From contig JAJDDY010000016.1 in NCBI GenBank assembly GCA_029260075.1, forward strand, positions 1 through 51,520: a stretch of 51,520 nucleotides of DNA, given 5' to 3'. Made by a program: the position numbers and the translations under genes. Source of the stretch: Phycisphaerae bacterium (GTDB taxonomy: Bacteria > Planctomycetota > Phycisphaerae > UBA1845). Numbering within the stretch: the first letter of the stretch is position 1; every line of letters starts with the position of its first letter. Below the pieces are notes generated by a model, which made no database searches, was not told where the DNA came from, and saw only the letters and a program-made list of their open reading frames with translations. Of the stretch, positions 31,412 through 39,678 are shown piece after piece.

Positions 31412-33709
31412 TCAGCGTTCCTTGGCTTCCGAAGTAGCTGTCTGGTCTGAGGGCACGAGATCGTGCACAAAAAGGTCATCCGTTGGCAGCGTGTCACGTG
31501 CGATGTCGACAAGGTGTCGATGGTGCGTGAAAAACACGACCTGCGTGCGGCGGGATAGGTCACCCAAGACTCGCAGCGTCGCCTGCGCGCGTAGGTCGTC
31601 GAAGTTCACGAGAATGTCATCCACGATGAACGGCATCGCTTCTTCTCGATCAAGGAGCTTTTCAAGGTACGCGAGGCGCAGAGAAAGATAGAGCTGATCT
31701 TGGGCGCCGTCACTCATCGCTTCAACGCCCAGAGACCCGGTCCCATCCGCGCGGTTCCCGACGATCACCGGTTGGTCGTTGTCGTCGTAATCGGCCCGCA
31801 GCCCTGAGAAGGAACCGCAGGTCAGCGTCGCGAAGATGTCGCTGGCTCGTGAAAGGAGTGGATCCTGCGTTTTCGTGCGGTGATCTTCGATCCGCTGGCG
31901 CAGAACGGCGGCCGCCAGGCGCAGCCGAATATAGCGCCCTGCAGCCTCGTTCACAGCCGTGAGGATTCCCAGAGCTTTTTCGTCTGCCTCCGCCGCGGCA
32001 CTGCTTCCGTCGATCGTGTCCCGTTCGTTCTCCAGTTCACGGATTCCCCCTACGACTTCATCACGCCGCCTATCGACCTCGCCTATTTCGTCATCGATGG
32101 ATTGAATCCGCGCCGCAAGGTCATCAGCGTTTTGTCCCTGGGAATCGGTCACCAACTCATCAATTGTCATGCCTTGGCCAAGCTCGATCAGTTCGTCGCC
32201 GATTTCCTTGAGGCGGATATGAAGGAGCGTGACCTCGGCGGACACTTTCTCGGCTTCCTCCAACAGGTCATGCGTTTCCACTCGTGCCACGCGACAGAAC
32301 GCTTCCAGTTTCGCAGTTCTCTCGCGAACCGTTGCCTCCAGATCTTCGATCTCTTCCTGTTTCGCAGCTGCTTCCTCCTGGAGGTGGTCCAGCCTCACCT
32401 TAGCGATCCTGGCCTCGCCGAGTCGCGCGGTGAGTTCAGCAGCCGCCTGTGCGGCAGGCAGCCCGACCAAATCTGGTGCAACACGTTCTGCCAAGCTCTC
32501 AACTTCGGCATGGAACTGCTTGGCATCGGCTTCTATAGCGTTGTTGCGCGCGTCATCTCTGTTCGCCTCGTCCACGTTGCTGAAGAGGTCTTCGATGAGC
32601 ACGATTCGGGCATTGGCGTCCTCGGCTGTCGCATCTGCCGGACAACCGAGCAATCTCATGTGAGCGGACCACTTGCCATCCCATGCGGCAAGATTGTCCG
32701 TGGCTTGGCTCCGTTCCGCAGAGCCCCTCGTGAGTTCAGCCTCGCTTTTCGCTATCGCGTCCTCCAACTCGGTGCGTTTGCGGGACACATCGTCGATCCG
32801 TTGGGCTACATCAACGCAGCGGTCCACAAGAGCTGCAAGTGTTTCCTCGGACGTCGGCTCGGCTTCATTAACGGCAGCAAGACACTGCGCGAGTTCATTC
32901 CGGTTGGCTGCGATCCGAGTTCGCAGACGCTTAACAGCCTGCCTCGCCTCGCTTGCTTCCTCAGCTACTTGCTTCAGCTCGCTGTATCGTTCCAACCACG
33001 CCCGCATCTCAGTAGGAGAAAGCGGATTGTCGATTCCGGTGCTCGCCCATTGGTTACGCCAGTCTTCGTTGCGTGATTCACGCTTGTCATTCAGGGCCTT
33101 ACACTCCCCGGCGTCAGCACTTAATCGCTCAGCGCAGTGGGCCTTATTCGTCTCCTGCTGTGCGAGTTCCGCGACACGACTTGCCTCACGCCGTAGCCTG
33201 TCAGCCACTTCGTCGCTACGATGCACGCTCTCTTCATATACATCAGCGAGAAGCTCATCCCCCGCGAAGCCCCTGACTTCTTCGGCGTCGACGTGGCCCT
33301 CAAGCCAATCATCGCGAATGAGGCGCCATCCCTTCTCGCGCCGCACTCTCGTTAGGCTCAGCTGTTCCTCGGTTGGCACTTCCCCGGCCCGCTGGAGCGT
33401 GTCTATCTTCTTTGCCGCGTCATCGACTTCTTCGCGCAGCTGACGTTCCCGCTCCTTGAGTCTGTCTCGTTGTTTGGCGAAATTGTCGAAGTCTCTTCCG
33501 AAGAGGTCGATTGTCTCGCGCAGCGGCACGACAAGCCGTTCGACCTCGGCCAGCGATCCCTTCCAGAGTCCCAATGCACCGAGTCTCTGCTCGGCGACGG
33601 CCAAAGCGGCGTTTAGCGCATCGTCCGCATCCCTGAGCTGGCTGTCCAGGTCGCCGTCCTTCTGCACGCGCGAGCGTTCTCTTGAGTGGGACCGAATCTC
33701 GAGGAGCAT
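31412..33709 (-). CDS. YhaN/Rad50-like ATPase, C-terminal part
   Basis: This frame continues the protein of the overlapping N-terminal frame after a frameshift near 33670-33700. It holds long coiled coils (QLRDADDALNAALAVAEQRL, ERERQLREEVDDAAKKIDTL) and ends with the second half of an ABC ATPase head: signature SDGAQDQLYLSLRLAYLE, Walker B PFIVDDILVNFD and FFTHHRH. About 765 residues. The ATG at 33709 is only formal, because real similarity starts at RVQKDGD just after it. Without frame correction the two heads cannot form one chain. The HsdM-like ORF follows six bases after its stop. Confidence 0.75.
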   Translation of the reverse strand: MLLEIRSHSRERSRVQKDGDLDSQLRDADDALNAALAVAEQRLGALGLWKGSLAEVERLVVPLRETIDLFGRDFDNFAKQRDRLKERERQLREEVDDAAKKIDTLQRAGEVPTEEQLSLTRVRREKGWRLIRDDWLEGHVDAEEVRGFAGDELLADVYEESVHRSDEVADRLRREASRVAELAQQETNKAHCAERLSADAGECKALNDKRESRNEDWRNQWASTGIDNPLSPTEMRAWLERYSELKQVAEEASEARQAVKRLRTRIAANRNELAQCLAAVNEAEPTSEETLAALVDRCVDVAQRIDDVSRKRTELEDAIAKSEAELTRGSAERSQATDNLAAWDGKWSAHMRLLGCPADATAEDANARIVLIEDLFSNVDEANRDDARNNAIEADAKQFHAEVESLAERVAPDLVGLPAAQAAAELTARLGEARIAKVRLDHLQEEAAAKQEEIEDLEATVRERTAKLEAFCRVARVETHDLLEEAEKVSAEVTLLHIRLKEIGDELIELGQGMTIDELVTDSQGQNADDLAARIQSIDDEIGEVDRRRDEVVGGIRELENERDTIDGSSAAAEADEKALGILTAVNEAAGRYIRLRLAAAVLRQRIEDHRTKTQDPLLSRASDIFATLTCGSFSGLRADYDDNDQPVIVGNRADGTGSLGVEAMSDGAQDQLYLSLRLAYLEKLLDREEAMPFIVDDILVNFDDLRAQATLRVLGDLSRRTQVVFFTHHRHLVDIARDTLPTDDLFVHDLVPSDQTATSEAKER

Positions 33710-34979
33710 CCAACTCTTCCAGAGCAATTCGATTAGCGCTGAGCTTGACGCGGGTATCGGCCTCATTTCGTTCCAGCTCGGCTGGCCGCCCACGCATCGT
33801 TTTCTCGAGATTGCCCATGTTCTGGATGGCGACCTTGCGGTCCGTTGCGAGTCGGAGGCTATTGACGTCATCCCACGGCAGTTCCGGCTTCAACTCAGCC
33901 AGTTGAGCCCTCGCCTTGGCTCGCAGGGTCTCACAATTAAGCCGCAATTCAGATTGGTCCTTGGCCGCCTTCTGATGACTACCAAGGTCTTCGTGCAACT
34001 TGGTGATCAACTCCGCTTGCTCCAGAACACCTTCAGGCATCGAAATGGCGGCGATTCTGTTGCGCAGGCCGTTTACTCCCTCGAGATCTTCGCGAAGACG
34101 CGGAACGCGTTGGGCGGCATGCTGAAGTTCGTTCTGGCAGGTAAGACGCGTTTCGCGGCTGTACGATGTTGGCAGGACTACGACATCTCCCAGTTCGCCA
34201 AGCTCACCAAGGATATGTCCTCGCTCTGCGACACGCGGCAGAGCTCGGCGAAGGCGATCCATGCGACTGGACTCCACCCGCAAAGACTTCAGTTGTCCAG
34301 TCAGTTCGTCGCGCTGCGCTCGTGTCTTACCGATGGATCGCTGTAATTCCTCCCACTGGCTGGTCGGCACCTCAGCGCTTCGCCTTTCCTGCAGAAACTG
34401 TTTGTGATCCTTGAGGAGCTTTCGGATTGTCGTTGTTGTGCGCCGCGGCGCGTAAAGTTCCCTTGCCTCACCATCGAGCGTCTCAAGCGTCTTGCTAAGG
34501 CCCGCAATTCCAAGGCCGGCGGCAAAGAGGCTCTCACCCACAAGTCCTCGCATGGCCTTCAGTTCCATCCCGCCACGCGTTAGTTCTTCGTACCCGATTC
34601 CGTAGACACGGCCAAACGTCTCACTGTCCATTTCTGCGAGATACGCATCCAGGATATCATCCGGATAGGCCGCGCCTTGTGGGTCATCAGGATTAAGGAG
34701 GGTGGCCGCGTTTCCCTTCCGACGTATGAAACTGACGACGGCGCCCTTGCTGTTTTGTATTCGAGCACCGATCCGCAGCTTGTTGTATTCATGCACAAAG
34801 CTATCGATTGTCTGGCCGGGAATGCCAAACAGAGCCGCATGCGTCGCGCGGAGAGCCGCGCTTTTGCCCGCCTCGTTGAGACCGTAGACAACGTGTAAGC
34901 CATGCTTCCCCTGAGATAGATCCAGAGCAACGTTTGTGAACGGCCCAAACGCGACGAAGTTGAGATCGAGGAATCTCAT
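33420..34979 (-). CDS. YhaN/Rad50-like ATPase, N-terminal part (frameshifted)
   Basis: It starts with MRFLDLNFVAFGPFTNVALD and Walker A GLNEAGKS (33-40). Then come the YhaN-typical IGYEELTRGGMELKAMRGLV stretch and coiled coil. About residue 430 (EELDAPRDSVPLKRTLA) the sensible protein ends, and the remaining codons are arginine-rich out-of-frame sequence. The continuation is in the next frame on the same strand. SbcC/Rad50-like proteins pair with Mre11-like nucleases to process DNA ends. The start overlaps the YhaO stop as ATGA. The frameshift is compatible with one extra base or two missing bases in a CGCGCG-rich stretch. Confidence 0.8.
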   Translation of the reverse strand: MRFLDLNFVAFGPFTNVALDLSQGKHGLHVVYGLNEAGKSAALRATHAALFGIPGQTIDSFVHEYNKLRIGARIQNSKGAVVSFIRRKGNAATLLNPDDPQGAAYPDDILDAYLAEMDSETFGRVYGIGYEELTRGGMELKAMRGLVGESLFAAGLGIAGLSKTLETLDGEARELYAPRRTTTTIRKLLKDHKQFLQERRSAEVPTSQWEELQRSIGKTRAQRDELTGQLKSLRVESSRMDRLRRALPRVAERGHILGELGELGDVVVLPTSYSRETRLTCQNELQHAAQRVPRLREDLEGVNGLRNRIAAISMPEGVLEQAELITKLHEDLGSHQKAAKDQSELRLNCETLRAKARAQLAELKPELPWDDVNSLRLATDRKVAIQNMGNLEKTMRGRPAELERNEADTRVKLSANRIALEELDAPRDSVPLKRTLARAEGRRPGQPAQGCGRCAKRRFGRRRAETRCIGTLEGIAGRGRTACRAAARDNRPLRKRLRQFRQTTRQTQGAGTSAARRSR

Positions 34980-36253
34980 GGGGGGCCCCCGGACTGAAGA
35001 AGCCGTGCGACAAGAATATCCTTGACATCTGCAAGGACGGCCTCAAGCTGATTTGGGGCGTCAAGGTCAATACGATCATCAGCGCAGCGTGGGTCGGTAG
35101 GGAGTATCTTACGCATCTCGTCGAGGTCGCTGCGCACCTCACGCATCGCCACATCAAAACAGTCCAAGTCGCGGATTCCGCGAAGCAACTCACCCAGTGA
35201 ATCGTCGCGATTGGCCAGAGTATCCACATCCACTGAAGCTTGCGTGCGTAATTCCACCTTCTCCAACCACACCCTGTCGTCAAAGCGGTCCACGATGTCG
35301 TGTAGGAGTTCCTCTTGCCAGTGTGCAGGGTGCGAACATAAGTGGAAATGCGCAGCGGTCGAACCCGTCACCTGCAAACGCACTGCGAGCATTCGGCCTT
35401 CAGCACGGGCCAGGGAGTCTGCAATGGCATCACCGACGATCGTCAGCACTTCGCCGGAGTCAGCGCAGCCGCTCGCGTCCACGTGGCAGCGCATCCACCG
35501 TACGACGTCCAATTCACGATGCTCGACGCTGCTGATTCGACCGTCCTCCACTGTGACCAGCGCACATCCTTTCTGGCCCTCTTCGTTGATGTGGCGCCCT
35601 TGGATGTTGCCGGGATAGACGATCCACGGGTCGTGCTTATGGACAACTTGCCGCTGGTGAATATGCCCGAGCGCCCAGTAATCGTAGCCCTTCGCCACTA
35701 GACCTTCGGTCGTACTGGGGGCGTAATTATCATGCCCTTCGACAGCACCACAGTTCGTGTGAAGCAGCCCAATGTTCAGCCAGCCGCGTCGTGATGCCGG
35801 ATAGCCCGCGGACAGGTCTTCCGTAACCGATGCAGTAGCGAAGCCTTGTCCGTGCACTGCGACCTGCAGCTTGTCAATCGAGACTGTCTCGGGGCCTCTT
35901 GTCGCGAACAGATGGACGTTGTCCGGCAGTTGAAGCCCAAAAGCCTTCTTCATGCGGCTTTGCGCGTCGTGATTGCCTTGGATAATGAACACGCTCGCGC
36001 CCGCAGTCTTCAATTCCTCCATTTTATTGCGTAGCCACCGTGGCGTGTTAAAATCCCTACAGTCACCGTCGTATAAATCACCAGCGATGAGTACAAACTG
36101 AACCTCTTCCTCGATCGCCAACTGAACGAGGTTGTTGAGGGCCTGCCGAGTCGCGCCCCGGAACGCCTCGACCGGTGCGTCCTCGTATCGTGCCAAATTG
36201 AGCAATGGGCTATCGAGATGGATGTCGGCGGCGTGCAGAAATCGGAACGTCAC
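34976..36253 (-). CDS. YhaO/Mre11-like metallophosphoesterase
   Basis: A 425-residue nuclease subunit. Metal-site motifs are D10-x-H12 (HAADIHLDSP), GDLYD, GNHD (IIQGNHDAQSRM), and later H-T in GLLHTN and GHIHQRQ. The C-terminal part is the capping and ATPase-contact region. With YhaN it forms an Mre11-Rad50-like pair, as in the Bacillus YhaO-YhaN pair. Such pairs repair breaks but also occur in defence islands where they attack foreign DNA ends. It is the first gene of a minus-strand operon that runs on to OLD. Confidence 0.9.
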   Translation of the reverse strand: MTFRFLHAADIHLDSPLLNLARYEDAPVEAFRGATRQALNNLVQLAIEEEVQFVLIAGDLYDGDCRDFNTPRWLRNKMEELKTAGASVFIIQGNHDAQSRMKKAFGLQLPDNVHLFATRGPETVSIDKLQVAVHGQGFATASVTEDLSAGYPASRRGWLNIGLLHTNCGAVEGHDNYAPSTTEGLVAKGYDYWALGHIHQRQVVHKHDPWIVYPGNIQGRHINEEGQKGCALVTVEDGRISSVEHRELDVVRWMRCHVDASGCADSGEVLTIVGDAIADSLARAEGRMLAVRLQVTGSTAAHFHLCSHPAHWQEELLHDIVDRFDDRVWLEKVELRTQASVDVDTLANRDDSLGELLRGIRDLDCFDVAMREVRSDLDEMRKILPTDPRCADDRIDLDAPNQLEAVLADVKDILVARLLQSGGPP

Positions 36254-36961
36254 TGATACGCTCTCCTCGTCAGGACACGTTCAGGCCTTCGTGTAAATGC
36301 CCCCCGACTAACTTTCAATGCCCACGAACAGGTTGAATCTATTGGCCTTCCCTCGGATTCATACCAGTTGCTAGGTTAGTCGAACGACGCTTCGCTGCCC
36401 AGGAGCGGGCGAAGCGGAACGAGCGACGAGCGAAGCGACGCTTGCCGGTGATCGACTGATCGCCGCCGCCTGCGGGGCCAGCGGTGCTACGCAGGCGGTT
36501 GGCCGGCCCTCAGCGGCGTACGAAGCGACCGCACCTGAAGCGACGCGACCGGATCTTCGCGGTTGGGCTTGGGTGACTGCGGTCCGGCTGGCGGTCCTGC
36601 AGCGCCGCGGCGCCCGAGCCGGACTCGACATATCACCTTGGACGGGGGGGAGAAGGACGCTCTTGCCGCCCGCAGGAATCGGCGCGGCCCGCTCGCAAAA
36701 CTGCCCAAGGTCATTACCGCAGACCGGTGTGATGGACCGTCGCCTCTCTGGGACCGTGGGTTGCAGTTCGTCGGAAACAGCGCAGATTTGGTCTTCGGGA
36801 GGTTCGCGATGCTTCCCGTTCGGCTGCCCAAGCCGGTTCACGCGGCCCCAGCGGGACCGGGCATTCGCCTTCCGTTAGGGTATTTCGACCCCAATCAGCC
36901 AGGAACTAGCCAGGAAGTGTTTTTGGTCGCCTGTAACTCCTTTGTTTACAAGCACTTACAA
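36254..36961. other. Island-chromosome boundary zone, no supported gene
   Basis: About 700 GC-rich bases between the YhaO start and the 3' end of tmRNA. It contains repeated GAAGCG/GACGAGCG words and a 9-bp stem (CCGCCTGCG at 36466-36474 with CGCAGGCGG at 36490-36498). Frames in this zone lack ribosome sites and overlap the tmRNA or each other. The attachment-site remains would be expected at its right end. Confidence 0.5.
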
Positions 36962-37312
36962 TGGAGGCGGGGGGAATCGAACCCCCGTCCCGCGACGGAT
37001 TCAGATGTGCCTCTACGTGCGTAGTCGGTCGTTTGAATCTCGGGTTGGTGGACGCCAGCCGACAGGCTTCCACCTTCCCCAGCCCGACTGTTTTCTCATC
37101 CCGGAACGGTCAGGCGTCATTCCGAGACCAGCCCACTAATCGGCGCCTCACGGGATAGCGGACGTCTCCCGATCGACGGACCGCGTTTTCTACGCAGCCA
37201 TGGCAAACGAGTTGTTGCCAGTTAAGTTTTTTGCCAGGTGTTTTACGAGGCCGCCTGACAACCTCGGCACGCCACACGTCCTTCAATCGCCCGGTCGAGC
37301 CCATTCGCCCCC
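36962..37312 (-). ncRNA. ssrA: tmRNA (transfer-messenger RNA)
   Basis: A 351-base RNA. The 5' end GGGGGCGAATGGGCTCGACC and the 3' end with T-loop GGTTCGATTCC are typical. The first seven bases GGGGGCG pair with CGCCTCC, with A as discriminator, and CCA is not encoded. The resume codon GCA at 37234 opens a tag frame AKNLTGNNSFAMAA that ends in TAG (37192-37190). tmRNA with SmpB rescues stalled ribosomes and tags the product for proteolysis. Its 3' end faces the defence island, and tmRNA 3' ends are common integration sites. A weak -35 (TTGACC, 37382-37377) lies upstream. Confidence 0.96.
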
Positions 37313-37835
37313 GAACCCGCAGAGCATCCCGCAAAGTATTGGATGCCTAATATCCTTACCGGTACACTCCACACGCGGTCAATTGTACCGCTACGATATC
37401 GATCGGACAATCAGCAATTCGGGGCGAGGATGCGCCACGTCAGCGGAACCGCATGCTAAGTGTTTTCGTGCGGCATCGGCTTGGCCTGCTGCCCAAAACC
37501 TGATCCAGACGTTATGAGAGTCTCGGCAGCCGGATCCGCGCTCTTGGCCGCGCGAAGCACGGGCAAAAATGCGCAACGAAGCTTCCACCGACCCTATCGG
37601 CCTGTCGAACAACGCCGGTACCCATCCATGTCGACGCGAACCCGACTGTGACAACAGGCCTGCGTCTCGGCAAGCTGCACAGCGATCTGTTAGTACTGTT
37701 GCGTGCGTCAATATCGCCGTGGCGTTGGGCATCTACGCCATCGTACTACTCGTAGAATATCGTACGATCGGAGCAGGGCTGTTGAGTCGGCGTTCGCTGG
37801 CGCGGTGTAATGGTTCACTTTTGCGAATATTCTTG
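37313..37835. other. Intergenic stretch, no supported gene
   Basis: About 520 bases between the tmRNA start and the promoter of the MarR-type gene. Frames here have no ribosome binding site and no family features. It should contain the tmRNA promoter on the minus strand. Confidence 0.45.
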
Positions 37836-37865
37836 TTGCGAAGGTTGTTCTGGCCGACTTATAAT
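37836..37865 (+). promoter_or_regulatory. Promoter of the MarR-type gene
   Basis: TTGCGA (37836-37841), 18 bases and a perfect TATAAT (37860-37865). The GTG start at 37887 lies about 21 bases after the -10 box and has no Shine-Dalgarno sequence, so the message may be nearly leaderless. Confidence 0.55.
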
Positions 37866-37886
37866 CTGGGAGCCTGATCGCACAAC

Positions 37887-38360
37887 GTGGAGACATTCGC
37901 CTTGCCCGACAGCCAAGAAACACTCGACAAGATGGCCGGTGAAATATTCGAACTCTACCGGCTTGTCGCTATCGCACGCTCGCGCCGTCCGTCCGGATCC
38001 GACGATCTCTCGGAGACGGAGTTTCTCACGCTCGACCTTCTCGCGAAGGAACAGCCCAGGACGATTGGCGAGGTGCAGAAGCAAATCGGCGTGCTGCCCG
38101 CGCAGATGTCGCGTATCGTCAGAGCGTTGGAAGACGAGGATGGGCGCGGATACGTCGAGTGTAAGATTAACCCGCGCGATCGACGGCGTATCAATATCAG
38201 CCTGACGGACGCCGGGCGCAAGGCGTACGAAACCTACCGTACTGTTCGCCTCGGATCGATGCAGCAGATTCTTCGCGTGCTGCCGCCCAACGACCGAATG
38301 CATTTCATGAGAATCCTCGGCCAGATCCGAGACGCCTTTCTGCAAGTTGTTTCTAAATAA
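37887..38360 (+). CDS. MarR-family winged-helix regulator
   Basis: A 157-residue protein. The winged helix is seen at residues 45-115: ETEFLTLDLLAKEQPRTIGE, QKQIGVLPAQMSRIVRALED, then the wing RGYVECKINPRDRRRINISL and TDAGRKAYE, all typical for MarR. N- and C-terminal helices would form the dimer interface. MarR proteins usually repress a neighbouring operon until a small ligand binds. The nearest downstream gene encodes a secreted protein, but no operator was identified. The GTG start is close to the promoter. Confidence 0.85.
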   Translation: METFALPDSQETLDKMAGEIFELYRLVAIARSRRPSGSDDLSETEFLTLDLLAKEQPRTIGEVQKQIGVLPAQMSRIVRALEDEDGRGYVECKINPRDRRRINISLTDAGRKAYETYRTVRLGSMQQILRVLPPNDRMHFMRILGQIRDAFLQVVSK

Positions 38361-38506
38361 ACTAAAGCCATAATACATTCAATTGTAATATATTGCGCGT
38401 TGGTTGATAGTCTCATAAAGATAGTATACACTAAGACTGATCGGTTGAGTGGGCTGCACGACCGACGCGATGGTTCCTAGGTATGCCCGGTTTGGGAGTA
38501 TTGATC

Positions 38507-38890
38507 ATGTTATATACGAATCGACTCGGCGTTGTTCTGGCGGCGGGAGCTTGGGTTGCAGTGTCGTTTGCGGGCATGTCGACGGCGGAGGCGGGTCACC
38601 GGTCATCGTGTCGTGTGACGTACGTTGAGCACGCACCCGCTTACCGGTCAACGTATGTCTACGTTGCTCCGAGCTACGCTCGACACGATTACTACGCTAC
38701 TGGCGCGTACTATTACGGTGGACGCCACTACTCGTCGGCGCGGTACAGTACTCGCCACGCCCGCGGTCATTACTACCGCGGTTACAGCTACGGCGCGTAC
38801 ACGAAGGGCCACGGTGGCGGTCACTACCGAAGCGTGCACGGCAATCGCCACGGACGCAGCGGGCACTCCCGGCATGGACGTCGACACTGA
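38507..38890 (+). CDS. Secreted His/Tyr/Gly-rich protein
   Basis: A 127-residue protein. An N-terminal signal peptide (RLGVVLAAGAWVAVSFAGMS followed by a likely STAEA cleavage site) leads to a mature part rich in histidine, tyrosine, glycine, serine and arginine, with HYYRGYSYG-type repeats and a basic GRSGHSRHGRRH tail. Two cysteines remain at most. It could bind metals or surfaces through its histidines. Location next to a NikR-like regulator is suggestive only. The ATG at 38507 is chosen because the signal peptide begins there. Confidence 0.65.
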   Translation: MLYTNRLGVVLAAGAWVAVSFAGMSTAEAGHRSSCRVTYVEHAPAYRSTYVYVAPSYARHDYYATGAYYYGGRHYSSARYSTRHARGHYYRGYSYGAYTKGHGGGHYRSVHGNRHGRSGHSRHGRRH

Positions 38891-39047
38891 TCGCCGTTGG
38901 GCATGGATCAGCTACCGAAGCGCGTGATGCACGAGCGTACCATTATGTAATGGCGTCACCTGTCGCTCGGGGTTAACTTGTCGCGGGACGGTCCTTGCTG
39001 TCGCCAGGTGGCGTGGCGACGGATCTTTTCGGGACAGGTGGTTGATC

Positions 39048-39479
39048 ATGGCGCAGATCGATAGATTCAGCGTGTCGCTCGATACGGAACTGCTCGCCGC
39101 GTTTGATCGGCACATCGCCGGGCGGCGTTACGAAAACCGATCCGAAGCTGTGCGCGATATGATTCGTGATCAACTGCTGACCGAACGCCTCGGCGATGGT
39201 GACAACGCGGTGGCAGGCACAGTCACGTTCGTGTGTGATCATAGCGAGCACGATCCGGCGATGCGTGTGCGATCGTCCTTAGCCGCTCATAGTGCCGCAG
39301 TCGTTGGGTCGCTGTGGATTCCGTTGGATGGTCAGCGCGATTGTGTTACCGTCGCGTTGAAGGGTTTGGCGAAGGACATCCGAACGGTTGCGGACGAGCT
39401 TCAGGCCATACGTGGTATCGCGCATGCTCATTTCTGGGTCGTGCCGGCGAGGGACTTGATTCCGGTACCGTTAACCTAG
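39048..39479 (+). CDS. NikR-like regulator lacking the nickel HxH pair
   Basis: A 143-residue protein. Residues 3-45 are a ribbon-helix-helix domain (IDRFSVSLDTELLAAFDRHI, YENRSEAVRDMIRDQL). Residues 58-135 are the ACT-like ligand domain of NikR (GTVTFVCDHSEHD, then VVGSLWIPLDGQRDCVTVAL). The nickel-binding HxH of NikR is here W90-x-P92. The first histidine of the site aligns with alanine, with H81 nearby, and only the cysteine (C99) is kept. It is therefore unlikely to bind nickel in the usual square-planar way. Its stop codon lies in the left arm of an inverted-repeat element. Confidence 0.82.
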   Translation: MAQIDRFSVSLDTELLAAFDRHIAGRRYENRSEAVRDMIRDQLLTERLGDGDNAVAGTVTFVCDHSEHDPAMRVRSSLAAHSAAVVGSLWIPLDGQRDCVTVALKGLAKDIRTVADELQAIRGIAHAHFWVVPARDLIPVPLT

Positions 39480-39602
39480 GCTTTGTCCCAAAACTCCCGG
39501 CCAGCCACCCACGACGATGCTAACGGGTCGTTTCTCGCGGAAAAAGAGTGTCGTCTTGCAGCGACTCGTGTACTTGAAACGAGTTTTGGGACAAAGCCTA
39601 GG
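39475..39602. mobile_element. MITE-like element with 22-bp terminal inverted repeats
   Basis: CCTAGGCTTTGTCCCAAAAC and two more bases (39475-39496) are perfectly inverted at 39581-39602. Total length is 128 bases with no coding capacity. CTAG at both ends may be the target duplication, as in some IS5-related elements. The left end supplies the stop codon of the NikR-like gene. Confidence 0.7.
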
Positions 39603-39678
39603 GTTTACGAAGTCCGCTCCCTCACGGTCGCGGCTCTGATCGGACAAACGCAACCCTAAGATTTTGCTGTGACGCAAC

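Noticed and set aside
31880-33443. Long plus-strand frames opposite the YhaN-like gene
   Set aside because: They are antisense shadows of a GC-rich coiled-coil coding region on the minus strand.
36371-37158. Several frames before and across the tmRNA
   Set aside because: They run through a structured RNA gene or GC-rich repeats and show no family features.
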